Shown: positions 24,340 through 34,386, counted from the stretch's first letter. The stretch is DNA of 64,000 nt from Heminiphilus faecis (GCF_008728965.1 NZ_VSMC01000017.1:1-64000); one strand, 5' to 3'. Made by a program: numbers and translations. The notes: generated from the sequence alone by a model not told the origin.

Positions 24340-26598
24340 TTACAGATGCTCGGGCGACATTGTTATTTCAAAGTCGGCTCCGTTTACTATATCGTCGTGT
24401 GTGAAAAACGGTGTTTCGAGTTCTTTACCGTTAAGTTTGACAGATGTAATGTATTTGTTGTCTTTCGAGTAGTTTTTTACATCGAGTGTCACACGTTTGC
24501 CGTTAGGCAGATTGATTTCGGCATGCGGAAACCATGGACGGCCTATTGAATATACCGGTTTGCCCGGACACACCTGATAGAAGCCGAGCGAATTAAGCAC
24601 ATACCAAGCTGACATCTGTCCGCAATCCTCGTTGCCCGACAGTCCGTCGGTGTCGGCCCGGTACTGCTCTTTGAGAACTTTGTCGACAAGCTCCTGTGTG
24701 CGGTCGGGTCGTCCCGCATAGTTGTAGAGATGTATTATATGGTGCGAGGGTTCGTTGCCGTGGGCATACTGTCCGATAAGTCCCGATATGTCGGCCGATA
24801 CATTTTCGCCCTCCAGTCTGGAGTCTGCGTTGAACAGTGAATCGAGCCTTTCGATAAAAAGTTCGCGTCCGCCCATAAGCTCTGTAAGACCGTCGACATC
24901 ATGGGGCGCAAACCATGTCCATTGCCAAGCCGTGCCCTCGCAGTAGTCGCCGCTACCGTGGCTGGAACCGCGCGGATTAAAGGGAGTGTGCCAGTTGCCT
25001 TCCGCATCCTTGCCGCGCATGAAGCGGGTAGCCGGGTCAAAATAGTTACGGTAATTTTGTCCTTTTTCAGCGTACTCTTCGGCTTTTGCTTTGTCGCCGG
25101 CCGCTTCCGCAAGCTGCGATATGCACCAGTCGTTGTAGGCGTATTCAAGACCTTTAGTCACCGACTCGAACTCTTCGTTCCACGGTATGTAGCCAAGAGT
25201 GTTTTTATAATACTTTGAGCGGGGCATAAGCATTTTATGGAATACATTGTCAGGGGCTGATGTGGCTGTGGTGTCGTAGCGCGAAGAACGCTCGGCTGCG
25301 TTTAACGCTTCAGCTATGTCGAAGTCGGCTATGCCTTTGTTGACAGCGTCGGCCATAAGCGACACGGCGTGATAGCCTGTCATGCAACCGGTGTAGTTGC
25401 CGGCAAGCTCCCACATGGGCAGTATGCCTCCCTCTTTGTATTTTGTAAGCAGCGAGTTGATGAAGTCGTTGTTGCGTTCGGGGTCTATGATTGTGTATAG
25501 CGGATGAAGCGCCCTGTGGGTGTCCCACAGCGAAAATACCGTATATACGGGGTTGTCGACATCGCCCTGATGTATCTTGCGGTCCATACCGAAGTAGCGG
25601 CCGTCAACGTCGGTAAACAGATTGGGGCTTATGCCCGTGTGATACAAGGCGGTATAAAATACGGTCCTGTCGTCGTCATTGTCGGCTGTTACATCTATTT
25701 TTGACAGATACTCGTTCCATGACTTGCGGGCATCGTCTCTTATATTGTCGAAGTCAAAACCGGGTATTTCGGCACGTAGATTTTTTTCGGCTCCTTCGGT
25801 GTCGACAGCCGATATGCCTACTTTGACATATATCTCTTCACCTTCTTTGGTGGGTGCAAATTTCAGCAAGGCTTTGCATCGTGCCGATACGCGTCCGGTC
25901 TCGTCTGACACGGTGTCGGTTATTATGGAGCAGGTAAACGGTTTCGAGAACTCGGCGTACATGCTTAGCTGCTGGTCGTAGGCCCAGTGACGGCTGAGCC
26001 GGTAAGCGCGTATAGCGGTATCGCCTACGGCTTCGATTGTCATTGCAAGATTATTCTGGTGCGATATCGAGTAGTCGGCATCTACTATCATGCCGGGGTC
26101 GTCGGTCGCGGGAAATGTGAACCGGTATAGAGCACTGCGGGGCGCCGCCGTTATCTCCGCCTTGACGCCGTAGCGTTTAAGCATTGTGGAGTAGTATCCC
26201 GGTTCCGCGGTTTCTTCGGAGTGATCAAACTCTGATGCGTATGGCATATTCTGGCTTGCCGAACTCTGTGGATCGATTGTCTGCGGCCCTACTGTAGGCA
26301 TAAGCAGGAAATCGCCGTAGTCGGAACATCCCGTACCGCTAAGGTGTGTTTGGGAGAAGCCGTTGAGCAATGAGTCACTGTAATGATAGCCCGAGCATGC
26401 GTCCCAACCGTCGATACGGGTATCGGGACTTGGCTGTATCATGCCAAACGGCACTACCGCACCCGGAAATGTGTGACCGTGTCCGCCGGTACCGATAAAC
26501 GGATTAACATAGGCGGTGTAGTCTTTAGTCTCTTTGTTGTCGGTGACGCATGCGCATAACAGCGCCGCCGTCCCGATACTTACTATAAGTCTGTTCAT
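24340..26598 (-). CDS. GH92 alpha-mannosidase lipoprotein
   Basis: The 752-residue protein has an SPII signal with lipidated C17 (LLCAC). VNPFIGTGGHGHTFPGAV near residue 31 is the GH92 N-terminal signature, and YHYSDSLLNGFSQTHLSGTG and the C-terminal domain motif GLSGNEDCGQMSAWYVLNSLG complete the family pattern. GH92 enzymes are calcium-dependent exo-acting alpha-mannosidases, mostly alpha-1,2 or alpha-1,3, acting on N-glycans or yeast mannan. The anchor suggests a cell-surface or periplasmic location. It has its own promoter (26633-26665) and converges on the GH97-esterase operon. Confidence 0.93.
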   Translation of the reverse strand: MNRLIVSIGTAALLCACVTDNKETKDYTAYVNPFIGTGGHGHTFPGAVVPFGMIQPSPDTRIDGWDACSGYHYSDSLLNGFSQTHLSGTGCSDYGDFLLMPTVGPQTIDPQSSASQNMPYASEFDHSEETAEPGYYSTMLKRYGVKAEITAAPRSALYRFTFPATDDPGMIVDADYSISHQNNLAMTIEAVGDTAIRAYRLSRHWAYDQQLSMYAEFSKPFTCSIITDTVSDETGRVSARCKALLKFAPTKEGEEIYVKVGISAVDTEGAEKNLRAEIPGFDFDNIRDDARKSWNEYLSKIDVTADNDDDRTVFYTALYHTGISPNLFTDVDGRYFGMDRKIHQGDVDNPVYTVFSLWDTHRALHPLYTIIDPERNNDFINSLLTKYKEGGILPMWELAGNYTGCMTGYHAVSLMADAVNKGIADFDIAEALNAAERSSRYDTTATSAPDNVFHKMLMPRSKYYKNTLGYIPWNEEFESVTKGLEYAYNDWCISQLAEAAGDKAKAEEYAEKGQNYRNYFDPATRFMRGKDAEGNWHTPFNPRGSSHGSGDYCEGTAWQWTWFAPHDVDGLTELMGGRELFIERLDSLFNADSRLEGENVSADISGLIGQYAHGNEPSHHIIHLYNYAGRPDRTQELVDKVLKEQYRADTDGLSGNEDCGQMSAWYVLNSLGFYQVCPGKPVYSIGRPWFPHAEINLPNGKRVTLDVKNYSKDNKYITSVKLNGKELETPFFTHDDIVNGADFEITMSPEHL

Positions 26599-26632
26599 CG
26601 TCGTGGTAAAATTAAGGATAACTGATATTTTA

Positions 26633-26665
26633 CAAAGATACTGATAAATCGGCTGTCAAAGCAAA
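26633..26665 (-). promoter_or_regulatory. Promoter for the GH92 gene
   Basis: On the minus strand TTTG (26665-26662) and TATCTTTG (26640-26633) are spaced by 21 bp, matching the -33/-7 consensus. The leader is about 30 nt. Confidence 0.7.
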
Positions 26666-26767
26666 TTTTATACAATTTTACCGGCTGGAAGTCTCTTGAC
26701 GATGGTCAATGCTATGCTTGGCTTTTCTTCTTTTCGTAGAAAAATAGCTCCTACGCGATATTTTTTA

Positions 26768-26775
26768 TAACTTTG
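26768..26775 (+). promoter_or_regulatory. -7 box directly upstream of the GH25 start codon
   Basis: TAACTTTG at 26768-26775 lies 7 nt before the ATG at 26783, so the transcript would have almost no leader. No good -33 element is present. It would drive the ten-gene run to 37080. Confidence 0.5.
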
Positions 26776-26782
26776 TGATGAT

Positions 26783-27520
26783 ATGAGAGCTAAGATCTGG
26801 ATCATCGGTAGTCTGCTGACTTTGCTGCTTCTTGCCGGAGGCGTATATTACTATGCTGTAGTGCGTACTGTGCCGCGTTCGCTGACTGTCGATGCCGACC
26901 TTTTCCCGGTTAAAGGACTTGATTTGTCGGCCCACAACGGTGAAGTCGACTTCAGGCGTCTTGCCGGCGATTCTATAGACTTTCTCATGCTTAAAGCCAC
27001 GGAGGGTACGACTTTCAAGGACCCGCGCTTTCATTTTAACTACCTGAAGGCTCGTGATGCAGGCATAAAGGCCATAGGTGCATATCACTTTTTCCGCTTC
27101 GACACCGACGGAGAGATGCAGGCCATCAACTTTTTGAACAGCCTTCGTGGTAAGACGCTTGATCTTCCGGCTGTCATAGATCTTGAAGAGTGGACTAATC
27201 CGACTGATGTAGATACAGAAGAGGTCGTGTGCCGTCTACGCGCCATGATAGCATATCTTGAGCGAAACGGTCACAACGTCATGTTTTATACGAACAAAGA
27301 CGGGTACCGGAGGTTTCTTGAAAATCGTTTTGAGGAATATCCGCTGTGGATATGTTCGTTTACCGACCCGCCTCTGGATGAGCTGTCCGATGACCGATGG
27401 GATCTGTGGCAATACAGTCATCACGGATGGACAGAAGCTTGTGATACCAAAGTTGACTTAAACACTTTTAACGGCAGTCGTGACGAGTGGCTGAATTGGT
27501 TGCGTGCCTCTACATTTTGA
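26783..27520 (+). CDS. GH25 family lysozyme, membrane-anchored
   Basis: The 245-residue protein has an N-terminal hydrophobic anchor (about 5-27) and a GH25 catalytic domain. KGLDLSAHNG carries D47, and AVIDLEEW carries the D133-x-E135 pair of the active site; WDLWQYSHHG is the usual C-terminal strand. GH25 enzymes cleave the MurNAc-GlcNAc bond of peptidoglycan. As the first gene of a run that includes aroA, porW and porX, it is probably a housekeeping wall-remodelling enzyme rather than a phage lysin. A -7 box sits 7 nt before the ATG. Confidence 0.9.
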   Translation: MRAKIWIIGSLLTLLLLAGGVYYYAVVRTVPRSLTVDADLFPVKGLDLSAHNGEVDFRRLAGDSIDFLMLKATEGTTFKDPRFHFNYLKARDAGIKAIGAYHFFRFDTDGEMQAINFLNSLRGKTLDLPAVIDLEEWTNPTDVDTEEVVCRLRAMIAYLERNGHNVMFYTNKDGYRRFLENRFEEYPLWICSFTDPPLDELSDDRWDLWQYSHHGWTEACDTKVDLNTFNGSRDEWLNWLRASTF

Positions 27521-27543
27521 AACAATTATAAAAGACCATAAAG

Positions 27544-28797
27544 ATGAATTACCGTATAATACCTCCCGAAGAAATAAACGATGCTGTTATAAGGCTGCCG
27601 CTGTCCAAGAGCATAAGCAACAGGGTACTGCTGATTAACGCGCTTACCGGAAACAGAGGTTCAATAGCGGAAGTGGCGCAGTGCGACGATACGTCGGCCA
27701 TGATGCGTGCGCTCGATTCTGCCGAAAACAACATAGACATAGGCGCTGCCGGCACAGCCATGCGTTTTCTGACTGCTTACTTCGCCATGCAACCCGGACG
27801 AGAGGTGACTGTTGACGGTACCGAACGTATGCGTCGACGTCCTGTTAAAATTCTTGTCGAGGCTCTGCGCGACTGTGGTGCCGACATAGAGTATGTCGGT
27901 GAAGAGGGCTTTCCGCCGTTGAAGATAAAAGGCCGCAAACTTAAAGGAGGAGAAGTGTCGTTACCCGCCGATGTAAGTTCACAATATATATCGGCTCTTC
28001 TTATGGTAGCTCCATACATGGAGCATGGGTTACGTCTTGAGCTTACCGGCACGCCTGTGTCGGCTCCGTATATCGACATGACGCTCGGATTGATGAAGCA
28101 GTGGGGTGTCGAGGCCGATGCTGACGGTTCTGTTATATCCGTGGCTCCGCAGGCTTATACTCCGGTCGATTTTACTGTTGAGGCTGATTGGTCGGCGGCC
28201 TCATACTGGTTTGAATTGGGAGCATTCTCATTCGGCGACATAAAACTGCTCGGGCTTGAGCGCGACAGTCTGCAGGGCGACAGCCGCGTGATCGACTATT
28301 TCCGTAACTTCGGTATAGAAGCGGAGTGGGATGACCGGAGCTCGCTTGAACTGAATCCGTCACCTGACATTTCTCCTCGCATCAATTTGGACCTTACGGA
28401 GCAGCCCGATCTTGCGCAGACTCTTACGGTGACATGCTGTGTGTTGAATCTGCCGTTTCATATAACAGGATTGTCTACATTGAAAATCAAAGAGACCGAC
28501 CGTATTGAGGCTCTTTGCACCGAGTTGCGAAAACTCTCGTTTGTCATTGACCGTCCCGATGACTCTTCGCTTGCGTGGGAAGGCCGCCGAGTTCCTGCTG
28601 ACTCCTCTGGACTTGCCATAGACACATATGACGATCACCGTATGGCACTCGCATTTGCTCCGGTGGCGTTTTTCCTTCCGGGAATAGTCATTCGCCATGC
28701 CGAGGTTGTGTCCAAGTCCTATCCTGAATATTGGGATCATCTTCGAGCCATCGGCTTTACACTTGAAGAGGTCGCTGACGATAATCTGCCGGAGTGA
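27544..28797 (+). CDS. aroA: 3-phosphoshikimate 1-carboxyvinyltransferase (EPSP synthase)
   Basis: The 417-residue enzyme joins phosphoenolpyruvate to shikimate-3-phosphate in aromatic amino acid synthesis. LPLSKSISNRVLLINAL at the N-terminus binds substrate, IGAAGTAMRFLTAYFA contains the GTAMR loop, and KETDRIEALCTELRKLS plus DDHRMAL near the C-terminus are diagnostic. It starts 23 bp after the GH25 gene. Its TGA overlaps the ATG of the next gene by one base. Confidence 0.95.
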   Translation: MNYRIIPPEEINDAVIRLPLSKSISNRVLLINALTGNRGSIAEVAQCDDTSAMMRALDSAENNIDIGAAGTAMRFLTAYFAMQPGREVTVDGTERMRRRPVKILVEALRDCGADIEYVGEEGFPPLKIKGRKLKGGEVSLPADVSSQYISALLMVAPYMEHGLRLELTGTPVSAPYIDMTLGLMKQWGVEADADGSVISVAPQAYTPVDFTVEADWSAASYWFELGAFSFGDIKLLGLERDSLQGDSRVIDYFRNFGIEAEWDDRSSLELNPSPDISPRINLDLTEQPDLAQTLTVTCCVLNLPFHITGLSTLKIKETDRIEALCTELRKLSFVIDRPDDSSLAWEGRRVPADSSGLAIDTYDDHRMALAFAPVAFFLPGIVIRHAEVVSKSYPEYWDHLRAIGFTLEEVADDNLPE

Positions 28798-29210
28798 TGG
28801 AGGTGAGCCTTATCATATTGTCTGCATTGGTTGCGGTAGGTGCTGCCCTTTATCTTCATGACCGTTATACACGGCGTAAGGCTCCCGCCGACGAGCCGCT
28901 GTATAAAGAACCTGAGGAACAGTGCTGCGGCATGCATATAACCTGCGAGCGCGATTCACTGCTCGCTTCGGTAAGCGATACCATAGAGTACTATGACGAC
29001 GAGGAACTCGACGTATACCGCGGGCGTAATGCCGACAGCTATACGGATGAAGAGACAGAGCAGTTCCGTGATGTACTGCTGACTTTGTTGCCTGATGACA
29101 TAGCGGGTTGGGGACGCAGCATACAGTTGCGGGGCATTGAGTTGCCGGAATCTGTGCGTGACGAACTGTTGATGATAGTGGCCGAAGCACGCAAGAGCCG
29201 CACGTCATAA
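28797..29210 (+). CDS. Small single-span membrane protein of unknown function
   Basis: The start is taken at the ATG overlapping the aroA stop (TGATG), giving 137 residues; a GTG one codon earlier is less likely. An N-terminal helix (about 4-20) is followed by a cytoplasmic acidic region with a CCGMH motif and helical segments such as TDEETEQFRDVLLTLLPDD. I recall homologues in the same position next to metal permease genes in other Bacteroidales, but no function is known to me. Confidence 0.7.
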   Translation: MEVSLIILSALVAVGAALYLHDRYTRRKAPADEPLYKEPEEQCCGMHITCERDSLLASVSDTIEYYDDEELDVYRGRNADSYTDEETEQFRDVLLTLLPDDIAGWGRSIQLRGIELPESVRDELLMIVAEARKSRTS

Positions 29211-29225
29211 AACACATGATTAATT

Positions 29226-30044
29226 ATGGAATATCTTCAGTATGCCTTTTTTCGTAATGCGCTCGTAGGCGTCTTTATCATAAGTATCGCCGCAGCTATG
29301 ATAGGCACGTATATAATAACACGTCGAATGGTGTCGATAACCGGAGGCATTACGCACGCATGTTTCGGCGGCCTCGGTCTCGGCTATTTTCTCGGAGTAA
29401 GTCCTGTGGCTATGGCCGGACTTTTTGCCGTGGCTTCTTCGTTGGGGGTCGAGTGGATGGCTTCACGCTATAGGGTCAGAGAGGACTCCGCTATAGCTGT
29501 AGTGTGGTCGCTCGGTATGGCTGTAGGTATACTTTTTGTATTTCTTACTCCGGGCTATGTACCTGAACTGAATGGATTTCTCTTCGGCAACATACTGACC
29601 ATAACCGCTGCCGACCTTTGGACATTTGCAGTGTATACTCTTGTGCTCATAGCCTTTTTCGCGGTTTTTTACCGCCGAATAATAGCTTGTGCTTTCGACA
29701 GCGATTTCGCCAAGGTGTCGGGTTTGCCAGTCAAGACCGTCAATTGTATGATGACGGTATTTGTAGCTGTATGTGTGGTGCTGACCATACGTCTGGTGGG
29801 CATCATGCTGCTTATATCCATGCTTACCCTGCCGGTGCTTGTCGCTGAAATGTGGTATAGGCGCTTTTCTTCTATCATGTTTGGGGCAATGGCTGTGTCG
29901 CTCTCAAGCAGTCTTGCCGGCCTTTTTGTAGCTACGGTCATAGATGTACCGTGTTCGGCCATAATAGTTATGCTTCAGGTTGTGCTATATGTATCGGCAC
30001 GTGTCGTGAAGGATATAAGTTTACGTCGGTCGATAGGGAAGTAG
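29226..30044 (+). CDS. Metal ABC transporter permease (ZnuB/TroC family)
   Basis: The 272-residue protein has about eight transmembrane helices. It matches the ABC-3 permease family for zinc, manganese or iron, with SITGGITHACFGGLGLGYFLG near residues 37-55 and ARVVKD at the C-terminus. No ATPase or substrate-binding protein lies nearby, so the partner subunits must be encoded elsewhere. The metal cannot be assigned. It starts 15 bp after the small membrane protein and ends 6 bp before porW, inside one transcription unit. Confidence 0.87.
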   Translation: MEYLQYAFFRNALVGVFIISIAAAMIGTYIITRRMVSITGGITHACFGGLGLGYFLGVSPVAMAGLFAVASSLGVEWMASRYRVREDSAIAVVWSLGMAVGILFVFLTPGYVPELNGFLFGNILTITAADLWTFAVYTLVLIAFFAVFYRRIIACAFDSDFAKVSGLPVKTVNCMMTVFVAVCVVLTIRLVGIMLLISMLTLPVLVAEMWYRRFSSIMFGAMAVSLSSSLAGLFVATVIDVPCSAIIVMLQVVLYVSARVVKDISLRRSIGK

Positions 30045-30050
30045 CCATTC

Positions 30051-32828
30051 ATGCGTGTATCCGTAGTGAAACCTGTACAAGTCATCTGCTTTTTTACTCT
30101 GTTGACAGCCCTTGTCAGCTGCAGCATGCGTAAAAATACGGCCCTGACACGCAATTATCAGGCATTTATAACACGATACAATATCTATTATAACGGCGAC
30201 GAGCACTACAAGACTACACTCCGGGAGATGGAGCGCAGTTATGAGGATGACTTCACACGGCTGCTTTATCTACATCCTGCCGATGCGCGGGCATGTCCTG
30301 ATGCTCCGCAGCCGTCGGGCGACTTTTCACGGTCGATCGAGAAGGCTCAGAAAGCCATTCAGTTGCGGTCGATAAAGCGTAAGCCCGCCCGCAAGGCCGG
30401 AAAGTCGCGCGATCAGAAGTATCGCGAATGGATGAAGCGTGAAGAATATAACCCTTTTCTACACAATGCTTGGCTTATGCTTGGCCGTTCGCAATACAAC
30501 AACGGCGACTTCATCGGCGCCGCCTCGACATTTCAATACATAGCCAAGCACTTTTCTTGGCTTCCCGCTACAGTGACTGAAGCCCGGTTGTGGCAAGCCC
30601 GCGCCTACTGCTCTCTGGGATGGTATTTTGATGCGGAAGCAATATTGTCGAAAATGCCGGCCACCGATATTGCTTCGGGAGAGATAGAAGAATTGTATGA
30701 CATGGCATATGCATCAATGTATATAAACTCATCCGATCAGTCGCAGGCTATACCTTATGTAAGGGGAGCCTTGCGGCATGCTTCGCGCACTCAGAAGCCT
30801 CGTCTTTATTTTTTGCTCGGGCAACTTTATGCACTTTCCGGTAAAAACAGCGAGGCCTATGATGCCTATGCAATGGCTGCACGAGGAGGAGCTCCTTACA
30901 GGACGCGCCTGAACGCGCGCATACGTCAGAGTGAGGTTTTCCACGGTTCTGACATAAGGGGAGAGGTGAAATCTCTGCGGCGTATGGCCCGTTATGAACG
31001 CAACTCGCCCTATCTTGACCTTATATATTACGCTATAGGCAATCTTTATTTGTCGCGTCGCGATACTGCGGAAGCTGTAGAAAATTACCGTTTGGCTGTG
31101 GAGCGTTCGACTCGCGATGGTATTGACCGTGCTGTCGCGCGGCTTGCCCTCGGGTCCATATATTTCGACCGTCGCGATTACGAGGCGGCTCAAATCTGTT
31201 ATGCCGAGGCTTTGCCTGTGTTGCCTTCGACTTATCCCGGTTACGTTTCTATCAGACGACGCAGTGATGTGCTTGACCGTCTTGCCGTGTATGCGCAGAA
31301 TGTAAGACTCAATGACTCGCTTCTGCGATTGGCTGACATGACTGAACGGGAGCGGATGGACATTGTGAACCGGCTTATAGCCGCCCGCAGGAGAACCGAC
31401 AGAGAGGAGGCCGAGCGTATAAGGCGCGAAGAGTATATTGCGTTGCAAGGAGGCGGTAATCCGGCTGACGGCATAGCTGGACAGGCTTCGGCTCCTGTGG
31501 CATTTGAACTGAACACTGATGACTCGTGGTACTTTTACAACAGTACTGTGCGCAGTGCGGGCCGCGACGCCTTTCTGCGCCGATGGGGTGCGCGGCGTCT
31601 TGAGGATGACTGGCGGCGACGTGACAGGACTGTTTCCGGCCTTGCCTCTTTAGACGAGGATGTAGCTGACGGCTCTTTGTCTGACACGGATTTTGAAGAT
31701 ACTGATGTAAAGGAATATAACGGAGACTTCGATCTGTATAGTCCCGAATATTATCTTAGCCGCATCCCGTCAACCCCGATGCAGCGTATGGCAGCTGTCA
31801 ATATTATATGTGACGGAATGTATAATATAGGCCTTATCCTGAAAGATGACCTCGGTGCTTACCCTGAAGCCGCCGATGAATGGTTACGGTTGCTTGACCG
31901 ATATCCTGACAATATATATCGTCGCGACATATATTATAATATGTATCTTATGTACATGCGGGAGGGCGATGTCGTTGCGGCTGGAGGCTACCGTCAACTG
32001 ATACTTGAGCATTTCCCGGATTCCCCTGAGGGTCAGGCGCTGATTGATCCTGACTTTCTCGACAATAAGCGCCGCATGTATGCTGAAGAGGAGCGTCTAT
32101 ACGAGCGGGCCTATGAAGCTTATCTTGAAAACCGCAATGCTGACGTACATGCACTCTGCGATACTATCACCCGACTTTCGCCGACAAGTCGGCTTATACC
32201 CAAGTTTATGTTTCTTGAAGCTCTTTGTCATGTTACGGAAGGTGATGCTGAACGTTTCAGGTCGATTCTCGAAACGATGCTCAGGCGCTATCCTGACACA
32301 GAGCTGGCTCCCGTTGCGTCGTCTTATCTTAAAGGGCTGGCAGAGGGGCGCTCTCTCAATGCCGGAGGCGACAACGTGAGAGGTCTGGCATGGACAACCC
32401 GTCTTGCGTCCGATACTGCCGCAGTGGTTTCTGATTCGGTGTTTTTTGAGCTTGACAGTGCGGCTCCCCACGTTATGGTATTGGTTTATCCTGTTGACGA
32501 GGTGTCGGGCAATAAACTGCTTTATGATGTAGCAAGACATAATTTCAGCACTTTCGTAGTAAGTGATTTTGACCTCGAACCTATGAATTTCGGGCGGTTG
32601 GGGTTGCTTGTTGTAAAGGGATTTGCTAACTTTGACGAAATTGTCCGTTATCGACGCATTTTGGAGGATGACCCAGAACTGCAGCTACCTGCGCAGGTGA
32701 GGCCCGTCATGATAAGTGTCGATGACTTCAACAGGCTTGTGAACGAGGGCCGGTCTTTTGACGATTACTTCCGTTATGTGGATGAGCGTAGTGCCGAAAG
32801 TCCGGTTGTTGCCGGCCCGGTTCTGTAA
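30051..32828 (+). CDS. porW: PorW/SprE-like TPR lipoprotein
   Basis: The 925-residue protein has an SPII signal (LTALVSC) and then a region typical of PorW/SprE. TRNYQAFITRYNIYYNGDE, HPADARACPDAP, and NPFLHNAWLMLGRSQYNNGD (a TPR) are characteristic. More TPR-like repeats run through about 130-420 and 600-720. PorW is a periplasm-facing lipoprotein needed for type IX secretion and gliding in other Bacteroidota, where it links the PorX regulator to the machine. Immediate linkage to porX (13 bp) supports the name. No other type IX genes are in view, so the role here may be wider than secretion. Confidence 0.85.
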   Translation: MRVSVVKPVQVICFFTLLTALVSCSMRKNTALTRNYQAFITRYNIYYNGDEHYKTTLREMERSYEDDFTRLLYLHPADARACPDAPQPSGDFSRSIEKAQKAIQLRSIKRKPARKAGKSRDQKYREWMKREEYNPFLHNAWLMLGRSQYNNGDFIGAASTFQYIAKHFSWLPATVTEARLWQARAYCSLGWYFDAEAILSKMPATDIASGEIEELYDMAYASMYINSSDQSQAIPYVRGALRHASRTQKPRLYFLLGQLYALSGKNSEAYDAYAMAARGGAPYRTRLNARIRQSEVFHGSDIRGEVKSLRRMARYERNSPYLDLIYYAIGNLYLSRRDTAEAVENYRLAVERSTRDGIDRAVARLALGSIYFDRRDYEAAQICYAEALPVLPSTYPGYVSIRRRSDVLDRLAVYAQNVRLNDSLLRLADMTERERMDIVNRLIAARRRTDREEAERIRREEYIALQGGGNPADGIAGQASAPVAFELNTDDSWYFYNSTVRSAGRDAFLRRWGARRLEDDWRRRDRTVSGLASLDEDVADGSLSDTDFEDTDVKEYNGDFDLYSPEYYLSRIPSTPMQRMAAVNIICDGMYNIGLILKDDLGAYPEAADEWLRLLDRYPDNIYRRDIYYNMYLMYMREGDVVAAGGYRQLILEHFPDSPEGQALIDPDFLDNKRRMYAEEERLYERAYEAYLENRNADVHALCDTITRLSPTSRLIPKFMFLEALCHVTEGDAERFRSILETMLRRYPDTELAPVASSYLKGLAEGRSLNAGGDNVRGLAWTTRLASDTAAVVSDSVFFELDSAAPHVMVLVYPVDEVSGNKLLYDVARHNFSTFVVSDFDLEPMNFGRLGLLVVKGFANFDEIVRYRRILEDDPELQLPAQVRPVMISVDDFNRLVNEGRSFDDYFRYVDERSAESPVVAGPVL

Positions 32829-32841
32829 AATGTAATTTGAT

Positions 32842-34386
32842 ATGAGCCGATACAGCATACTGTGGGCTGATGATGAGATTGATTTGCTGAAGCCCCATAT
32901 ATTATTTATCCATGATAAAGGATATGACGTCACAACCGTAAACAACGGCCGTGATGCAGTCGAGTTTGTGCGTCGGCAACACTTCGACCTGATAATTCTT
33001 GACGAAAATATGCCCGGACTGTCAGGTCTTGAGACTCTTAACGCTATAAAACGTATAGCTCCTCATATACCTGTCATGCTCATAACCAAGAGCGAGGAGG
33101 AGGATATCATGAATCAGGCTATAGGCAACAAGATAGCCGATTATCTTATAAAGCCTGTCAATCCCAACCAGATATTGCTGTCGATAAAAAAACTCCTTCA
33201 TTCAGGAGATCTTGTAAGCCGATGCGCTGCCGATGACTATCGCCGCGACTTTGCCGCGATTTCGGCCAAGACAAATGCGTGTGATGCGATTGATGACTGG
33301 TATGAGCTATACGACAGGCTTGTATACTGGGATCGGGAACTTGCGTCAGCCGATACCGATATGGAGGATATGTTACGCATGCAGTGGCGTGAGGCCGACA
33401 TGGCTTTCTCCCGCTATGTAAGGACATATTACGGTTCTTGGATTGGCGCCGGTGATGATGCTCCGCTCATGAGTCCCGATATATTTCCCAAGTATGTATT
33501 TCCGCTCCTTGATGCCGGTCATAAATTATTTGTCGTGCTTATTGACAATTTACGCCTCGACCAGTGGCGGGTTATAAAGCCGTTGCTTGCCGATGCGTTT
33601 GTCTTTGACGAGAGCATGTATACTTCGATACTTCCAACTGCCACGCAGTACGCACGCAATTCTCTGTTTTCGGGACTAATGCCTGCCGATATCGCACGCA
33701 TGTATCCTGACATGTGGGTTGAAGAGGGTGATGAGAACGGAAAAAATCTTTATGAAGAGGCTCTGCTGGCGGCATTGTTGAAACGCTCGCGGCGTGACAT
33801 ACACTTCTCTTATAGGAAGATAAATGATTCGGTTTCGGGCGATAGACTTGTGCATGAACTTGACAATCTGTCCTCAAATCAGCTCAATGTCGTGGTGATA
33901 AACTTCATTGACATGCTATCGCATGCACGTACCGAGTCCAAGATGATACGTGAACTTGCCGCTGACAACAGTGCTTATCTGTCGCTCACAGAGTCGTGGT
34001 TTCGCCACTCTTTCGCGATGGAGCTGTTCAGACGTATAGGGGAGAAAGGTTTCAGAATAGTGCTGACCACAGACCATGGCACAGTACAGGTCGACAATCC
34101 TGTGAAGATTGTAGGTGACAAGGATACAGGTTCCGGACTGCGTTACAAGGTAGGCCGTAACATGACATGCAATCCACGTCACGTCTATGACATAAAATAT
34201 CCCGAACGGTTCGGTTTGCCTTCGCCCAATCTGTCGTCATCTTACATTTTTGCTTCCGGACACGACTTTTTCGTTTATCCTAACAATTATAATCATTATG
34301 TGCAATACTACACCGGCACATTTCAGCATGGTGGCATATCACTTGAAGAGATGCTGGTGCCTGTTGTAACTCTTACTGCAAAATAA
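32842..34386 (+). CDS. porX: PorX-like response regulator with PglZ/alkaline-phosphatase-fold domain
   Basis: The 514-residue protein joins a receiver domain (1-120; acidic pair D10 D11, phospho-acceptor D54 in LDENMPG, K in YLIKPVNP) to a helical linker and a C-terminal PglZ domain of the alkaline phosphatase superfamily. The likely nucleophile is T266 in SILPTATQYARNS; metal ligands are expected in LIDNLRLDQW, NFIDMLSHAR and TTDHGT. In Porphyromonas and Flavobacterium, PorX regulates type IX secretion, and its effector domain hydrolyses cyclic and linear oligonucleotides. No histidine kinase is adjacent, as usual for PorX. Confidence 0.92.
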   Translation: MSRYSILWADDEIDLLKPHILFIHDKGYDVTTVNNGRDAVEFVRRQHFDLIILDENMPGLSGLETLNAIKRIAPHIPVMLITKSEEEDIMNQAIGNKIADYLIKPVNPNQILLSIKKLLHSGDLVSRCAADDYRRDFAAISAKTNACDAIDDWYELYDRLVYWDRELASADTDMEDMLRMQWREADMAFSRYVRTYYGSWIGAGDDAPLMSPDIFPKYVFPLLDAGHKLFVVLIDNLRLDQWRVIKPLLADAFVFDESMYTSILPTATQYARNSLFSGLMPADIARMYPDMWVEEGDENGKNLYEEALLAALLKRSRRDIHFSYRKINDSVSGDRLVHELDNLSSNQLNVVVINFIDMLSHARTESKMIRELAADNSAYLSLTESWFRHSFAMELFRRIGEKGFRIVLTTDHGTVQVDNPVKIVGDKDTGSGLRYKVGRNMTCNPRHVYDIKYPERFGLPSPNLSSSYIFASGHDFFVYPNNYNHYVQYYTGTFQHGGISLEEMLVPVVTLTAK

